The notes beneath the pieces are model-generated. The model was not told the DNA's origin. It saw nothing but the letters and a program-made list of their open reading frames with translations, and did not search any database. The position numbers and the translations under genes were made by a program. 46,665 bases of DNA from Betaproteobacteria bacterium. Its GTDB lineage: Bacteria; Pseudomonadota; Gammaproteobacteria; Burkholderiales; SG8-39. The stretch lies in contig VBCA01000040.1 in NCBI GenBank assembly GCA_005881575.1, positions 1-46,665 on the forward strand, given 5' to 3'. Below, in pieces: positions 44,886 through 46,665 of the stretch; position 1 is the stretch's first letter; the number at the start of each line of letters is the position of its first letter.

Positions 44886-45547
44886 CAGGGGGCGCCGCCT
44901 GGGTGGGCGTAGAGCGCGTGCGCCTCGATGTAATCGAGGACGGCCGAAGGCAGCAGGTAGCGCGGGCTGCGCGCCTGCGCGAAGTGGGCGCGGATGGCGC
45001 TCGCGGAAATGTCGAGCGCGGTGGTGCCGTAGGTGACGACGCTTCCCCCCGGCCGCTCGCGCAGGACATCGGGGGTGCCGGCGCGCTTGCGCCACTCGGC
45101 GGCGAGCGCGGCCGGCATACCGCCGGGGGTGAGCGAATGCCCGGGACGCTGCGCGACGAACACGTGCGCGAGGGGAAAGAGGTCGCGCCAGCGCTCCCAG
45201 GAGCTCAAGTTGCGAAAGGCGTCCGTCCCGAGGAGCAGCACGAGGGAGCGCTGCGGGCCGAATTCGTTTCGCAGCCGTTCCAGCGTCTCGACGGTGTAGC
45301 CGGGCGCGGTCTGGCGGATCTCGGCGTCATCCAGCTCGAACAGGTCGTTTTTCCCGATCGCGAGGCGCACCATCTCCAGGCGATGCATCGCCGGCGCACG
45401 CGGCGCGCCGCGGTGCCAGGGCTGGCCGGCAGGCACCCAGCGCACGCGCTCCAGACCGAGAATCTCGGCCGCCTCCTGAGCGAGGCGCAGGTGCCCGAAG
45501 TGCACCGGGTCGAAGGTGCCGCCCATGATGCCGATGGGCGCGCTCAT
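44885..45547 (-). CDS. nadD: nicotinate-nucleotide adenylyltransferase NadD
   Basis: Adenylates nicotinate mononucleotide in NAD synthesis. The 220-residue product has GGTFDPVHFGHLRLAQEA (the nucleotidyltransferase HxGH motif), VPAGQPWHRGAP, and C-terminal ISASAIRAHFAQARSPRYLLPSAVLDYIEAHALY with the conserved SxTxxR-like segment. With nadC in this window it covers two steps of the same pathway. It is coupled to rsfS by overlap. Confidence 0.96.
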   Translation of the reverse strand: MSAPIGIMGGTFDPVHFGHLRLAQEAAEILGLERVRWVPAGQPWHRGAPRAPAMHRLEMVRLAIGKNDLFELDDAEIRQTAPGYTVETLERLRNEFGPQRSLVLLLGTDAFRNLSSWERWRDLFPLAHVFVAQRPGHSLTPGGMPAALAAEWRKRAGTPDVLRERPGGSVVTYGTTALDISASAIRAHFAQARSPRYLLPSAVLDYIEAHALYAHPGGAP

Positions 45548-45605
45548 CTACGGTTCGTCGCGGCGGGCAAAATCAATGCCGTCTCAGGGATCCAAGGTGC
45601 TTGGC

Positions 45606-46665
45606 TTACTGCCGGATCTGGCCGCTGCCGAACACGACATACTTCTGCGAGGTGAGGCCCTCCAGGCCCACCGGACCGCGCGCATGCAGCTTGTCGGTCG
45701 AAATGCCGATCTCCGCGCCGAGGCCGTACTCGAAGCCGTCGGCGAAGCGCGTGGAAGCGTTCACCAATACGGAGCTCGAATCCACCTCGCGCAGGAAACG
45801 CCTGGCGCTCGCTTCGTCTTCGGTGACGATCGCGTCGGTGTGCTGCGAGCCGTACTTGCTTATGTGCTCGATCGCCTCGTCCAGATCTTTCACCACGCGC
45901 ACCGCGAGGATGGGCGCGAGGTACTCGGCGTACCAGTCCTCCTCCGTGGCGGGCTTCATCCCGGCGACGAGCGCGCGGGATTTTTCGTCGCCGCGCAGCT
46001 CCACGCCCTTGCCGGCGTAGATCTTCGCGAGCCTCGGCAGCACCTTGGGCGCGATCTTTTCGGCTACCAGCAGCGTCTCCATGGCGTTGCACACGCCGTA
46101 GCGCTGCGTCTTCGCATTGTCGGCGATGCGGATCGCCTTTTCGGGGTCGGCGCGCTCGTCGATATAGACGTGGCATACCCCGTCGAGGTGCTTGATCATC
46201 GGGATGCGCGATTCGCGCATCACGCGCTCGATCAGGTCCTTGCCGCCGCGCGGCACGCAAGCGTTGCCCGCTTTCAGGCACAGCGCCGCGGCGTCGGCGG
46301 TGACGTTCGGGCGCGATTCGTAGACGATGCCGATCACGCCCAGGGGCACGCGCATCCTGCCGACCTTGATACCGGAAGGCTGTTCCTTCAATTCGCTGAT
46401 CTCGCCCACCGGGTCGGAAAGCTTCGCGACCTGCTCCAGGCCCTCGGCCATGCTCTCGATCGTCTTTTCGGTGAGCGTGAGACGGTCGATGAAAGCCGCG
46501 TCCTTTCCGGCAGCCCGAGCCGACTTCACGTCCTCGGCGTTCTCGGCGAGAAGGTTCTTCGCGTCGCGGCGCACCGCCTTTGCGGCGGCGAGAAGCGTGC
46601 GGTTCTTGCTTTCCGTGTCCGCACGCGCGACCTCGCGCGACGCGTCGCGAGCGCGCCGGCCGACT
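45606..46665 (-). CDS. proA: gamma-glutamyl phosphate reductase ProA, partial, with internal deletion
   Basis: NADPH-dependent reductase of proline synthesis, running off the right edge; 352 residues and the stop are visible. Family segments present are [40 protein letters not shown], the catalytic cysteine in [30 protein letters not shown] and [15 protein letters not shown]. In E. coli ProA about 58 residues separate the GNA of the LCLKxGNA motif from the IPRGG motif; here GNAC is joined directly to VPRGGKDL in frame. The missing part includes the first RGGKE loop and part of the nucleotide-binding domain, so activity is doubtful. The last visible upstream codons read [14 protein letters not shown], normal N-terminal sequence. 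Confidence 0.9.
   Translation of the reverse strand, partial: VGRRARDASREVARADTESKNRTLLAAAKAVRRDAKNLLAENAEDVKSARAAGKDAAFIDRLTLTEKTIESMAEGLEQVAKLSDPVGEISELKEQPSGIKVGRMRVPLGVIGIVYESRPNVTADAAALCLKAGNACVPRGGKDLIERVMRESRIPMIKHLDGVCHVYIDERADPEKAIRIADNAKTQRYGVCNAMETLLVAEKIAPKVLPRLAKIYAGKGVELRGDEKSRALVAGMKPATEEDWYAEYLAPILAVRVVKDLDEAIEHISKYGSQHTDAIVTEDEASARRFLREVDSSSVLVNASTRFADGFEYGLGAEIGISTDKLHARGPVGLEGLTSQKYVVFGSGQIRQ

Overview
The window is a GC-rich, densely packed bacterial chromosome segment, almost certainly from a betaproteobacterium. This rests on gene orders usual in that class (mreBCD-mrdA-rodA with lipB-lipA; EIIA-HPr-EI near gshB; nadD-rsfS-rlmH-maf-rng), a Bug/TctC-type solute receptor, and metX paired with metW. 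Genus cannot be named from the sequence. There is no rRNA, CRISPR array, insertion sequence or recognisable prophage.

Layout: (1) 1-10.3 kb, minus strand: one tightly overlapped cell-shape, cell-wall and lipoate cluster, mreB-mreC-mreD-mrdA-rodA-rlpA-dacC-dat-DUF493-lipB-lipA-DUF4197 (the last cut by the window edge). (2) 10.3-13.6 kb, plus: gatCAB for tRNA-dependent amidation, divergent from mreB with overlapping promoters. (3) 13.6-16.3 kb: a DUF4124 coiled-coil protein (minus), exonuclease III and an AmpG permease (plus). (4) 16.36-16.6 kb: a small lower-GC orphan gene with two tandem operator-like inverted repeats in its promoter. (5) 16.7-20.25 kb, minus: metX-metW-FAD oxidoreductase, preceded by a SAM-II-type riboswitch and an intrinsic terminator. 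(6) 20.2-23.2 kb, minus: an incomplete, presumably regulatory PTS (EIIA-Man, HPr, EI) and a small unknown gene. (7) 23.4-28.2 kb: a secreted cadherin-repeat alpha/beta hydrolase divergent from a NarL-type response regulator and 7TM histidine kinase, with two NarL-like 7-2-7 inverted repeats between them. This block separates the PTS genes from gshB. (8) 28.2-33 kb, minus: gshB, a TRAP dicarboxylate transporter and a diheme cytochrome c. (9) 33-34.5 kb, plus: nadC, a LOG-family protein and tRNA-Arg(CCG). (10) 34.5-40.7 kb, plus: ugpBAEC, a streptogramin-lyase-like beta-propeller and an orphan TctC receptor. (11) 40.8-46.7 kb, minus: a CHRD protein, then a housekeeping run rng-maf-rlmH-rsfS-nadD-proA. 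The proA reading frame appears to lack about 58 internal residues.

The features most worth following are the metX riboswitch with its readable antitermination logic, the two-component/secreted-hydrolase island with matched operators, the small gene with tandem operators, and the internally deleted proA. Family assignments rest on motifs recognised by eye; no database search was run.
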